A stretch of DNA of 64,000 bases from CAWAVN01 sp963844315 (lineage in GTDB: Bacteria; Planctomycetota; Planctomycetia; Planctomycetales; Planctomycetaceae), in NCBI GenBank assembly GCA_963844315.1, contig CAWJOC010000020.1:124001-188000 (forward strand), read 5' to 3'. Within the stretch, counting starts at the first letter, position 1. Every line of letters begins with the position of its first letter. Below are positions 8,534-18,012 of the stretch, piece by piece. Under the pieces are notes generated by a model that saw only the letters and a list, made by a program, of their open reading frames with translations, had not been told where the DNA came from and searched no databases. The translations under genes were made by a program, and so were the position numbers.

Positions 8534-10099
8534 TCAACGAGGTTTGGCAGAGGGCTTTGCCTCCGCATGAGTCATGGAATGAAAGTTTGAGGCGACGGCG
8601 GTCGAGGAAGGGCGAGCACAGGCTTGTTCCGTCTGTTGAATCCGCTCAATCAGCCCGGTCGTGGAACGATCCGCCAGGAAGGGCAGGATGCGGATTTCAC
8701 CGCCGTATCCTTCTACGATTCGCGCCTCGGGCAATTGGTCTCGGCGATAATCGCCGCCTTTGACAAACAAATCCGGCTGGAGCAGTCCCACCAGTTCACA
8801 GGGCGTTTCTTCATCGAACGCCACGATGTGGTCCACGCAACTAAGCGCTCCCAGAACCTGAACGCGATCTTCCAGAGAGTTGATGGGCCGGGCTGGTCCT
8901 TTGAGACGCCGAATCCCCTCGTCCGTGTTGACTCCCAAAACAAGGACATCTCCCAGAGCCTTGGCCTGGCTTAAATACGTCACATGCCCGCGATGGAGGA
9001 TGTCGAAGCAACCGTTGGTAAACACGACCCGTTGGCCTTGGTCTCGATAGAAGGCCATGAGGGCTGCCAACTGGCCGCGGTCCTGGAAATACTTATCCGG
9101 GACGGCGAAGTGCTCGCGGAGTTCCTCCCGTGAGCAGCTTGCGGTGCCATCTTTCTTCGTCACGACTTCCGTGGCCGCCGCCGCCAGTTCCGCTGTCTCC
9201 GGTGTGCTGCCGCCCGCGGCCAATCCCAAGGTCAAGGCCGAGAGGAATGTATCTCCCGCTCCGGCGGCACGGGAATGAGCCACGGGGCGGGCATAGGTCC
9301 GATAGGGATCGCGGCCTTGTTCAAAAATCAACGCTCCATCCGTATCCAGCGTTACGGCGGCGATTTTTGCGCCCGTAATCTCCAGTACTCGGTCTCCCAT
9401 CCCTTGAAGGGCCTCTACGCGATCCCCCTCAAGGCAACCCGTGGGGATCCCTAGCAAATGGAGTGTTTCCATGAAATTCGGTTTAACGGCGGTGACTCCC
9501 ACGTCGCGGTAGGCGGGAAGCCGTTTGGAATCCACGACAATCACTTTCGGGTCCTGGCGCTGCAAGCGGGCAATGGCCTCAATCATGCGATCGGTGAGCA
9601 CTCCGTATCCATAATCAGAAACAACCAGCGCATCGATTTGAGGGAAAAGCTCCGTCAAGCGATTGATGAGAAACATTTCCATTTCCGGGCTGATGGCTTC
9701 TGTATTCCCTTGGTCGAATCGCACGACCATTTGGGCTTCCATCAAAACCCGAGATTTGGATAATGTCCGCCTGTCGAATTGAACCCCCAAATGGTCCGTG
9801 GCAATCTCGCGCTGGGCCAGGGATTCGCAAAGTCTCTCGCCTTCCGCGTCGTCCCCTCGCACCGCAAGGAACTCCACATGCGCTCCCAAGGCTTTAAGAT
9901 TGGCCGCCACATTCGCCGCTCCCCCCGGCGCATGGAGGGACCGCTCCAAGGCGACAATCGGCACGGAAGCCTCCTGGCAAAGCCGCCGCGCCCGACCGAA
10001 GTGATAACTGTCGAGCATGGCATCGCCGATCACGGCGGCACGCACCGCGCTCAGTTCTTCGATCAATCCGTCCGCACCGCGCTCCATATTTTCGCTCAT
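8534..10099 (-). CDS. hldE: Bifunctional heptose 7-phosphate kinase / heptose 1-phosphate adenylyltransferase
   Basis: A 521-aa fusion of two domains. The N-terminal PfkB/ribokinase-like kinase (about residues 15-320) has GGAANVAANL and the C-terminal catalytic GAGDTFLSAL motif. The nucleotidyltransferase domain (about 345-490) has FTNGCFDILHRGHVTYL (the G-x-F-D-x-x-H-x-GH site) and DRSTTGLI. HldE makes ADP-heptose or a related nucleotide heptose from heptose 7-phosphate. The start at 10099 (ATG) is preferred to the upstream TTG. Its place at the head of the export operon suggests heptose in the glycan, which agrees with the GT9-type domain at 30230-31200. The C-terminal 25 residues are a low-complexity tail. 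Confidence 0.93.
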   Translation of the reverse strand: MSENMERGADGLIEELSAVRAAVIGDAMLDSYHFGRARRLCQEASVPIVALERSLHAPGGAANVAANLKALGAHVEFLAVRGDDAEGERLCESLAQREIATDHLGVQFDRRTLSKSRVLMEAQMVVRFDQGNTEAISPEMEMFLINRLTELFPQIDALVVSDYGYGVLTDRMIEAIARLQRQDPKVIVVDSKRLPAYRDVGVTAVKPNFMETLHLLGIPTGCLEGDRVEALQGMGDRVLEITGAKIAAVTLDTDGALIFEQGRDPYRTYARPVAHSRAAGAGDTFLSALTLGLAAGGSTPETAELAAAATEVVTKKDGTASCSREELREHFAVPDKYFQDRGQLAALMAFYRDQGQRVVFTNGCFDILHRGHVTYLSQAKALGDVLVLGVNTDEGIRRLKGPARPINSLEDRVQVLGALSCVDHIVAFDEETPCELVGLLQPDLFVKGGDYRRDQLPEARIVEGYGGEIRILPFLADRSTTGLIERIQQTEQACARPSSTAVASNFHSMTHAEAKPSAKPR

Positions 10100-10583
10100 C
10101 CCAATTCCAACGGATATCTGCACCGCCAAGCCGCGGTTTAAGTCGCTTCGAATTCCGATCCCTACGACATGGGCAGGGCCTGTGACACGGGTTGGTATTA
10201 CAACAAAAGCATTTCGCGAAAAACATCGGACAAACGAGCAATCTTATCTCTCGGAAATTTCGCGAGCCGCCTAATTCCGGCACCCTCTTGCCTATGGGGT
10301 CTGCACGCTAAATCTGTGCGGGTTGCTCAAACTGAGCTAAGTAAATCCCCTAGAACAGTTCCCCCAGGGCTCTTTTACGCATTTGAGAAAAACGCGCGAC
10401 AATCAGGCGAAACCCTCACAATCCGATTGTGGGGTTTGGGGAGGTGTGCTAGGTTTTTCCTTCGCTACGACAACAAGCAAGCCAACTCAGGCCTGCATTG
10501 TCTCGCCAAAATCCCGAGAATCAAACTTGGCCGATTCGATTCAGAACGGCCCCAGAACGGAGTCTCCCGTGTTCCTAGAAAAA
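10100..10583. other. Divergent intergenic region between hldE and the beta-helix gene
   Basis: No gene was recognised. This stretch must hold promoters for both the minus-strand hldE operon and the plus-strand secreted protein. A run reading CCCCTAGAACAGTTCCCCC occurs near 10350. It resembles the CCCCTAGGG-type palindromes upstream of the other regulator and surface-protein genes in the window. No clear -35/-10 pair was identified by eye. Confidence 0.35.
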
Positions 10584-13177
10584 ATGATGATCGTGCTCAC
10601 AAGTTCATTCCGTCGACGCCCGTTCGGATCTTGCTTTTCCTCTCGAAAATGCTCCAGATCCCGCTCCGCTTTTCGATCCAATCCCTTCTCGATTCCGTGT
10701 GTCGAGTCTCTTGAGAACAGGACACTCCTAAGCTCGGTCTATCACGTCGCCGTCGCGGGGAACAATGCAGGCGATGGATCTCAAAGAAACCCTTGGCAGA
10801 GCCTGCAGCACGCGGCCGATCAAGTTCGGGCCGGGGATACGGTGATTGTTCATGCCGGGCAATACGCCGGTTTCGATTTGCGAACGGATGGCACGGCAGC
10901 GGAACGAATTACGTTCCGTGCGGACTCGGGCGTGGTCATCAATCAACGCAATTCGCGAACCACCGATGGCATCAATCTGGAAGGGGCTGATTATGTGACC
11001 ATCCAAGGATTCCACATTGTGGGAATTCCGCGGGCGGGGATTCGCTCCGTCGTGAACCATCACGTCATTCTGCAGGACAACGTCGCCGACCGAAACGGGG
11101 TTTGGGGCATCTTCACAGCATTCAGCGATGACGTGCTGATTGAAAATAATGTCACGAGCCGCTCGATCGATCAGCATGGGATTTATGTTTCCAACAGCGG
11201 GGACCGGCCCATCATCCGCGGCAACGTGAGTTTTGGAAATGAACGGGCCGGGATTCACATGAACGGCGACATCACTTCCGGCGGTGATGGCATCATCTCC
11301 CAGGCCTTGGTCGAGCAGAACATCATTTATGACAACGGACTCGGAGGCGCTGCCGGGATCAATGCCGATGGCGTCCAAGATTCGCGGTTCGTCAATAACC
11401 TGCTCTACAACAATCACGCCTCGGGCATCGCCTTGTACCGCATCAATGGAGGAGGCGGTTCGAGCCGCAACACCGTCGTGAATAACACGATTGTTCAAGC
11501 CGCCGACGGGCGTTGGGGTGTGGCAATCAGTGATGGCAGCGTGAGCAACCAACTATTTAATAACATCATCTACAATGCCCATCTCTGGAAAGGCAGCGTG
11601 AGCGTTTCAGCCGACAGCCGGGCAGGACTGGTAAGCGACTATAACGTGGTGATGAACAGCTTCTCCACGGACAACGGCGATTCCGCGATCAGTCTCGCCG
11701 CCTGGCGGTCGGCAACGGGGCAGGATCTGCATTCCCTCATCGCGACTGCGGGCGAATTGTTTGTGGATCCCAGTGCTGCAGTTTTCCATCTCAAAGCCAG
11801 CAGTCCCGCCATTGATGCGGGGACACAAAGTCTGGCCCCTGCGACAGATTTCGAAGGAGACCCGCGTCCTCAAGGATCCCGTGTGGACATTGGGGCCGAT
11901 GAGTTTCTCCAAAGTTTGTCTTCGTCCAGTTTTGCCGCCGGCTTTGATTTTGGAACCAGCGGATCTCCCGTGGCGGCGGGCTATTTCCAGGCGACCGCAG
12001 GGACCAACTACAACAACACGGCCGGTTATGGCTGGATCACTTCGGCTTATACAGGAGCCAAAGATCGCGGCGGTGTGGACCTGCTCACGCGGGATTCCAT
12101 CTACGCCCAAAACCGCACCTTCGCCGTGGATGTTCCTGCTGGGACTTATGATGTCACGGTCACCATCGGCGACGCGATAGGAGCCTCGGATCATTTCAAA
12201 GTTTCTCTGGAAGGAGTTGAGGCAGGCAGGCTCTCTGCGGCCGCGGGCCAACATGTTTCCGGAACCTACCGCGTTACTGTCTCCGATGGGCAATTGACAA
12301 TCCATCTTGAGGATTTGGGCGGCTCCGGTCGTTACTTCTACCTCAATGCGATCCAAGTCGAGAGCACGGGTGCGGCCGCCGTCGATCAAACGGGGCCTCG
12401 AGTGTTATCCGCGTTGGCAACTGGTTCCGTTGCCGACACGTTAGACCGCTTCCGATTGACGTTCAGCGAGCCGATACCCAATGGGAGTTTGCAATTGAGC
12501 CAGATCAAGCTGACCGGGCCGAATGGTTCCATCGCGCTGACAGGAATCAGCCGGATCAACGAGACCACATTTGATGTGCATTTTCCGATGCAGTCCGCCG
12601 TGGGTGTTTACGCTTTAACACTGGCCCCGGAAGTCTTCGATGCGGCGGGGAATCGTCTGGACCAGGATGGCGACGGCATGGGTGGCGAGGTTGGCGATGA
12701 CGAATTTCGAGCAACGGCCGAAGTCTTCGCGGACGTCTTTGAAGCCGGGTTTGACTTCGGCACAAATGACTCGCCGGTGGCCGAGGGGTTTTCGCAAGTG
12801 ACACCCGATACGCGTTATAATGCCTCGCGTGGTTTCGGATGGACCACGGCTTATTGGACGGGAGCAAAAAACCGCGGAGGTTCCAATGCCCTCACCCAGG
12901 ATTCCAATATGAGCCAGATGGGCACGTTCGTGGTGGATCTTCCCAATGGCACTTATGACGTCACGATCACGATTGGTGATGAGCTTGCCGTCTCGGACAA
13001 CCTGAGCGTTTCGCTGGAGGGCAACGTGGCCGGAACCCTTTCCGCCTCCGCGGGGGAACACGTTCCGGCACGTTCCGCGTCCAAGTGACCGATGGTCAAC
13101 TCACGATCGACTTGAAAGACCTCGGCGGCGCGAGCAAGTATTTCTATCTCAACGGAATTCAAGTCCGTCGCGTTTGA
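10584..13177 (+). CDS. LEPR-xLL surface protein with right-handed beta-helix and carbohydrate-binding-like repeats
   Basis: After a basic, Arg/Ser-rich leader comes the planctomycete motif ESLENRTLLS (about residues 39-48). Next is a parallel beta-helix domain (about 50-430) with many N-x-x-x-N-N and GI-x-x rungs, like DUF1565/pectate-lyase-type proteins. Two copies of a ~150-aa FDFG-S-P-V-A-GF module follow (about 455-600 and 720-864), which resembles a galactose-binding or malectin-like fold. A bacterial Ig-like segment (LTFSEPIPNGSLQL) lies between them. The reading frame breaks at 13067-13068, where one missing G restores the second module and the natural stop at 13175. The restored length is about 864 aa. 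It is probably secreted and could bind or cut the EPS. Confidence 0.82.
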
Positions 13178-13185
13178 ACCCGCTG

Positions 13186-13250
13186 AAGGTGGCACAGACA
13201 TTCCTGTCTGTGCGGTCAATCCGCACAGGCAGGAATGTCTGTGCCACCTT
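13186..13250. terminator. 30-bp inverted repeat, bidirectional terminator or palindromic MITE-like element
   Basis: Arms 13186-13215 and 13221-13250 are 30-bp inverted repeats with a single mismatch and a 5-base loop. The core reads GGCACAGACATTCCTG. It lies between convergent genes and the right arm is followed by TTTT, so it can terminate transcripts from both sides. Similar 'GTGGCACAGACATTCC' palindromes are, to my knowledge, scattered between genes in planctomycetes, which points to a mobile palindromic repeat. Confidence 0.8.
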
Positions 13251-13269
13251 TTGTTAGGCTTTCCGTGTT

Positions 13270-14359
13270 TCATCGTTCCAAAACGAGGGGAGCGTCCAAC
13301 TCGAACTGCGGGTGGGTGCCCCCTCGCTCCGCTTGATGGATCAAGTCCACCATTTCGCGCGCGGTGACATAGTAATACTGAAATGGGAATTGAGAGCTTG
13401 CCGCCGCGCGGGCGAGAGATTCGTGAAAGTTCCGCATCGGTTCGCCCAGCAACATGCCGGCATTGCGCTCGACGGCGCCATGGGTGTGCAATTTGATGAA
13501 GCGCCACTGGGGTTGGCCCACAACGTGGACATTGGCGTCGATCCATAACCGGAAGCGTTCCAGCGTCGGGGGAGCGGTGCCGTGAAGCGCACCATTTTCC
13601 AGTCGCGGAAGGAGGCCGAATTTGCGATGGGACCAATTGAACGCCAGCGGCCCCTGGACCATCAATAAACTTTCGTCCGGAGCAGCCTGACCAACGCCTG
13701 CCGCGGTTCCCCGGTCGTGCGATTTGGGCTTGTTCTCAATGTTGCGGGCATAATAAATCTGATTCACGGTGCGGGTTTGCGTTGGGCTGGGGGCCGAAGG
13801 CAATGTGAAATCGGCATAACATCCGGTTTCACGCAATATGGTCAACTCATTATTGACCCCGCACCAGCGGCCATCCGGTCGGGAGTTGCACAGCACCAGT
13901 TGCCGTGAATGAAGCCGTATTCCAATTCACCGGCCTCGTTGCGCCTTAATAATCCGTGCTCATTGTGCAACTCGGCCTTGAACTCTTCCAAGGTTTCGCG
14001 AAGACCCTCTGCAGTATCATTATCGTGGTGCAAGTGAATTTCCACGTCACCGAAACCCTGTCGGCAAAGCTCCGCGATCTCTTCGACCTGTATGGGATCA
14101 TATTCATCGGCAGGCCAGAAGAACGAATGCTGGGGCGGCTTTCCGCGAGAATCTTCCAGTCCCTTTGCCATTTGGGGAAACTCATGCACCCACCGCCGAA
14201 CGCGGTCTTGTTGCTTCCAAACCGGCACTCGTCCGTGCATGGGTTCATAATGGTCGGCGATGCAGAGAAACACAGAGAGCGGTTCTCCACGCCTCGTTGG
14301 ACCTGCCGTCAACAGCTCGAAAAGCGCGCCCAGGGCAATCCTTTAGGCCGCAGTATCAT
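13270..14359 (-). CDS. Polysaccharide-deacetylase-like (NodB/TIM-barrel) protein of EPS loci, two frame breaks
   Basis: Three reading segments combine into a protein of about 363 aa. MILRPKGLPWARF (from 14359) joins ELLTAGPTRRGEPL if the A4 tract at 14320-14323 is five bases long. HGNW joins CNSRPDGRWCGVNNEL if one base is added at 13896-13897. Recognisable motifs are DHYEP, HSFFWPADEYD, EIHLHHDND, FIHGNW, TGCYADFTLPSAPS and a late FIKLHTHGA. Asp and His pairs on successive strands suggest a metal-dependent deacetylase-like barrel. The protein is soluble with no signal peptide. It is the last gene of the long minus-strand EPS operon. The substrate is not known. Confidence 0.68.
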
Positions 14360-14429
14360 GTCATTTCCTCGTTCGTGGAGAATTGCGAATTCAGGTCCGA
14401 TGTTTTGATGAATGTGCTAGTATCGGTGC

Positions 14430-15623
14430 TTATTTTGCTAGACCGAACGAGTTGCTTTGGCGGCTAGTGCGTTGCCAGGTGCCCTTCTGGGGTGATCTCA
14501 TCCAATTCAGAAACCCCACCATAAGGGCGGCATTCATGCTGCAAAACATCGTGCTGACACGGATGAGGCGCAGTGGCACACTCCGTCCACGGGTTAAACT
14601 CCCCAGGACCGACAGCCCATAAAAACTCAATTGGAGAAAGAGAAGCATTCGATAGGTCGGATATTCGACGAGCGCAAGATTGGCCAGCATCATTCCGACC
14701 AGGCAGAAGGGAGCCAGCCAGCGGAGAATTTTATGCGACAAAAAGCAAAACGCCGTCCAGCCATACTGCGTGGAAAGCAAACGCCATAGAAGCGATAGGC
14801 TTTGATAGCCCCCTGCTCCGATTCGTGAACGGCGGCGAAACTCCGCTTGGATTGTCGGGGGAGTTTCCTCGAAGGCCAATGCAGTGGGTTCATAGTCCAC
14901 GCGAAAGTTGTGGTGCAACTTGGCCAACAAGGGAATCACGAAATCGTCAATAATTGTATTATCGGGAATCGGCACATAGTGCTTTTTCGGAAGGGCATAG
15001 ATCGCCCCATTGGCTCCGAGCAACGTTCCCAGCCGCGATTCGCATCGCTTCAGAAACGTTTCGTATCGCCAATACAGACTGTCAACATTTTGCCCCGTCG
15101 CAGGGTCGGTCAGAACCAGCCGCCCACACACCGCTCCCACCTTGGGGTTTTCGAACCTTTGAACCAACCGTCGGATCGCTTGGGTATCATAAAACGTATT
15201 GGCATCGCTGAAGACAATAATGTCCCCTGTCAACCGGGGCACGGACGAATTGAGGACCGCCGATTTGCCTCGGCGCTGGCGATAATCCAAAAGCCGGACT
15301 CCCCGGTCCGCGTAACCACGAACCATCTCATTCGTGGCATCGTCGCTGCCGTCCGACCCCACCACAATCTCCAAGCGGCCGGGGGGATAATCAAGTGCCA
15401 GCGCATTTTGCAGCCGGGCTTCAATCACGTCTTCTTCATTATGAGCCGCGATGAGCAGGGAAACCTTTGGCAACTCATGAGGGTTGGGATCCGTTTCGGC
15501 GTGGTCGCGTCCGAACAGGCGAGCGGCGAGCCAAATCACCAGCGGATAAATCACATAGGGGTAAGCCACCAGAGCGAAGCTGATCCAAAACATCGAGGCG
15601 ACGAGCAGTTGGAGAGAAGTCAT
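14430..15623 (-). CDS. Membrane-embedded family 2 glycosyltransferase
   Basis: A 397-aa processive-type GT2. There is an N-terminal membrane segment (about residues 5-35), then the GT-A domain with SLLIAAHNEE, IVVGSDGSDD, VFSDANTFYD (the DxD position) and a Q-x-x-R-R-x-R like stretch EFRRRSRIGAGGYQSL. Two or three hydrophobic C-terminal segments follow (about 285-375). This layout is shared with hyaluronan/cellulose synthase-like and EpsH-type enzymes. A well-placed AGGAG precedes the ATG at 15623. It acts at the inner membrane and adds sugars to a lipid-linked glycan. Donor and linkage are unknown. Confidence 0.88.
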   Translation of the reverse strand: MTSLQLLVASMFWISFALVAYPYVIYPLVIWLAARLFGRDHAETDPNPHELPKVSLLIAAHNEEDVIEARLQNALALDYPPGRLEIVVGSDGSDDATNEMVRGYADRGVRLLDYRQRRGKSAVLNSSVPRLTGDIIVFSDANTFYDTQAIRRLVQRFENPKVGAVCGRLVLTDPATGQNVDSLYWRYETFLKRCESRLGTLLGANGAIYALPKKHYVPIPDNTIIDDFVIPLLAKLHHNFRVDYEPTALAFEETPPTIQAEFRRRSRIGAGGYQSLSLLWRLLSTQYGWTAFCFLSHKILRWLAPFCLVGMMLANLALVEYPTYRMLLFLQLSFYGLSVLGSLTRGRSVPLRLIRVSTMFCSMNAALMVGFLNWMRSPQKGTWQRTSRQSNSFGLAK

Positions 15624-15659
15624 GAATGCACTCCTTTGCGAGGGAAATTCGCAATTAAG

Positions 15660-16637
15660 TCATACGGAAACAGCAGACATCACCGGCACGGTTTCTGAAT
15701 CCCGTGCGGGAACAGCCTTGATCGGGCGAGCCGCGAGTGAGATATGGATCTCCGCGAGTTCATCGGGAGAGAAATGGGAAAAGTCTTTATGAACCGAAAG
15801 AGTGCGCTGGCAAAAGTTTTCGAAAGCCTGTTCATCTCGGCGGCGGCGGTCGCAGAGGATGGCAAAACCAGCGGCTTCCATCATCTCCCGATGTTCCACA
15901 GAGCGCAGCCGGTTGTGATAGCCGAGGCCCGAACCGCCGTACCAATGCCATTCCTCTGCGGAGAACTGCACGAAGTTTGCGCCGGTAATGGAACGGTCCA
16001 CAAATCGAAAGTGATCGCTCGGATCGATGCGATGCACGGCGACGCCTTCGCTCTTTAAAATTCTCCCGGACTCTCGATGAATGGCCGATAACACCTCTGG
16101 CCGAATGTGCTCAAGAACATTGGTGCTACAGACCACATCGATCGACTCTTCGCCCAAGCCGGTGTTTGCCGCATCGGCAGGGCAACGGTAGTCGACGTTG
16201 TATAGTTCGAGCAGATCCTTTAACGAACCCGCAGGCCGGCTCGCCCATCGGTATCGCTTTTGGACAATCGCGGCGGGCACACCGGCATCGCGGGCGATTT
16301 GGTCGAGGAATCCGCCAAGGACTTCACTGGTCTCCTGGGCATAACGCCGGGTTAACCAAGGGTGCACATCCCAAGTCGTGACCCGCTCCGCGCCTAACAA
16401 ATGCAAGATGAATGGCAGAAAAGGCCGCCAACCCGTCCCAATCTCTAGGCAAGTGGATCCCGCAATGCGTCCACCTCCTTCGCGAATCAAGGCCACCAAC
16501 TCCATTGCGCGCTTTACGCTTTCCGCCGCATGAAGACGATTGGTCCCTAGCAGCCGCTGACCGAGATGATAAACCTGTTCGCCCTTGGGCATTCGGCTGA
16601 CAAGCGCCAAAAGATGCGCCTTCCATTTCCAATGCAT
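15660..16637 (-). CDS. Class I SAM-dependent methyltransferase
   Basis: A 325-aa protein. The SAM-binding region reads STCLEIGTGWRPFLPFIL (motif I in an EIGTG form) and SIDVVCSTNVLEHI is the acidic post-I/motif II region. A C-terminal cap, HWYGGSGLGYHNRL, may shape the acceptor site. The ATG at 16637 (MHWKWKAHL) is preferred to a GTG 42 bases upstream. It lies between the GT2 and the nucleotide-sugar dehydrogenase in the same operon, so a sugar of the EPS repeat is the likely acceptor. Confidence 0.82.
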   Translation of the reverse strand: MHWKWKAHLLALVSRMPKGEQVYHLGQRLLGTNRLHAAESVKRAMELVALIREGGGRIAGSTCLEIGTGWRPFLPFILHLLGAERVTTWDVHPWLTRRYAQETSEVLGGFLDQIARDAGVPAAIVQKRYRWASRPAGSLKDLLELYNVDYRCPADAANTGLGEESIDVVCSTNVLEHIRPEVLSAIHRESGRILKSEGVAVHRIDPSDHFRFVDRSITGANFVQFSAEEWHWYGGSGLGYHNRLRSVEHREMMEAAGFAILCDRRRRDEQAFENFCQRTLSVHKDFSHFSPDELAEIHISLAARPIKAVPARDSETVPVMSAVSV

Positions 16638-16690
16638 ACACGCAATTCCTAAAGGACTTGGAGACAGACTCCGAACCACTCCGAAGACAT

Positions 16691-18001
16691 TTACTGCCCG
16701 AAAGTGCTGAGGGCCTGCACAACGTCCACCGGAGTGGTCAGATCGCTACGAAGATCAATCACTTCTCCGGGAAAGACATTCGCGATGTCGAGGTCGTCGG
16801 CCACGTCGGTGCTCAGAACGAGCAATGTCGCGTGCTCGAAAAGATCGGCGGCCTCTTCGACCAAAAGTCCGGCCAAATGCGGAAGATGCTGTTCCACATA
16901 GGCCCGGTTTCGGCCACGGAGCCGGCTGACCGAGACATAGGGATCGTAAATTCGCAGATTGGCTCCCTTCCCCAAGAGCGCTTCGCAAAGGACAACCATT
17001 GGACTTTCGCGCAGGTCGTCCGTTCCGGCTTTGAAGCCCAACCCGACAATGCCGATTTTCTGGTGACCCGCTCGTTGGACCTGGCGAATCGCGCGGGCTA
17101 AATGGGCGTCATTCGAGGAAAGAATGGCCGGCAAAAGGGGAGTCGTCGTCGCAGACTCGGAGGCACAGCGGACCAAGGCACGCACATCCTTGGGCAGACA
17201 GCTTCCGCCGAATGCCAATCCCGGACGCAAATAGGCCGGCGAGATGTTGAGCTTGCGATCTTTGCAAACGATGTCCATGACTCGAGCGCCATCAGCCTGC
17301 AACTGGCTGCACAGCGTGCCAATTTCATTGGCGAAGCTCACCTTCAGAGCATGGAACGCGTTCGAGGCATATTTGACCATGGCGGCGGTGCGAGTGTCCG
17401 TCACAATCCGTTCTACTTGGTTAGGCAGACTGTCATATAAGTCGAGGACCACCTCGGCGGTGGACTCGTCATTGGCTCCCACAACAATGAATGGCGGCGA
17501 ATCATAGTCCCGGATGGCCGAGCCTTCTCGAAGGAATTCCGGATTGTTAGAGAGGGGCACCGAACGTCCTACCGCCCGGTCGAGTTCGGGTTGAATCAGA
17601 TTTTCGAGGATGCCCGGAAGCAGAGTACTGCGAAGGCAAACGCGGTAATCCGCCCCCGTTTGCCTAAGCCGCTGCCCAATCGCGCGGACCACGCGAACCA
17701 CGGCATCGGCACAGACCCCGCCGTCTTCCCGAGACGGTGTTCCCACCGCAATCAGAGCGATCTCGGTTTGATCCACGGCTTTCGCCAAATCATCCGTTGC
17801 ACTCAATCGGCCGCTGCGAACTCCGTCGGCGACCAAGTCTTCCAAGTGGGGTTCGAGCACGGTGGGCCTGCCCGATTGAATTGCTTGGACTTTCTCGCGA
17901 TCAACATCCACCCCAAACACGCGGTGTCCATCTCGACTCAGGCAGGCTGCGGTTACGCAACCGACATATCCCATTCCGAACACGGCAACATTTTGCATCA
18001 T
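16691..18001 (-). CDS. Nucleotide-sugar 6-dehydrogenase, GDP-mannose dehydrogenase (AlgD)-like
   Basis: A UDP-glucose/GDP-mannose dehydrogenase family enzyme of 436 aa. It has NAD-binding GMGYVG (residues 9-14), the GTPSR and NPEFLREGSA motifs, and the catalytic cysteine C268 in GGSCLPKD. The stretch before it, LNISPAYLRPGLAFGGSCLPKD by its key residues, is closer to AlgD than to Ugd. GDP-mannuronic acid is therefore a better guess than UDP-glucuronic acid as product. The enzyme would supply an acidic sugar for the EPS. Eleven bases separate it from the stop of the upstream glycosyltransferase gene. Confidence 0.9.
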   Translation of the reverse strand: MMQNVAVFGMGYVGCVTAACLSRDGHRVFGVDVDREKVQAIQSGRPTVLEPHLEDLVADGVRSGRLSATDDLAKAVDQTEIALIAVGTPSREDGGVCADAVVRVVRAIGQRLRQTGADYRVCLRSTLLPGILENLIQPELDRAVGRSVPLSNNPEFLREGSAIRDYDSPPFIVVGANDESTAEVVLDLYDSLPNQVERIVTDTRTAAMVKYASNAFHALKVSFANEIGTLCSQLQADGARVMDIVCKDRKLNISPAYLRPGLAFGGSCLPKDVRALVRCASESATTTPLLPAILSSNDAHLARAIRQVQRAGHQKIGIVGLGFKAGTDDLRESPMVVLCEALLGKGANLRIYDPYVSVSRLRGRNRAYVEQHLPHLAGLLVEEAADLFEHATLLVLSTDVADDLDIANVFPGEVIDLRSDLTTPVDVVQALSTFGQ

Positions 18002-18012
18002 TTCATTCCTGA

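Noticed and set aside
10728..11552. 274-codon minus-strand frame
   Set aside because: Antisense to the beta-helix domain; its low-complexity Val/Asp-rich translation reflects the repeated rungs on the other strand.
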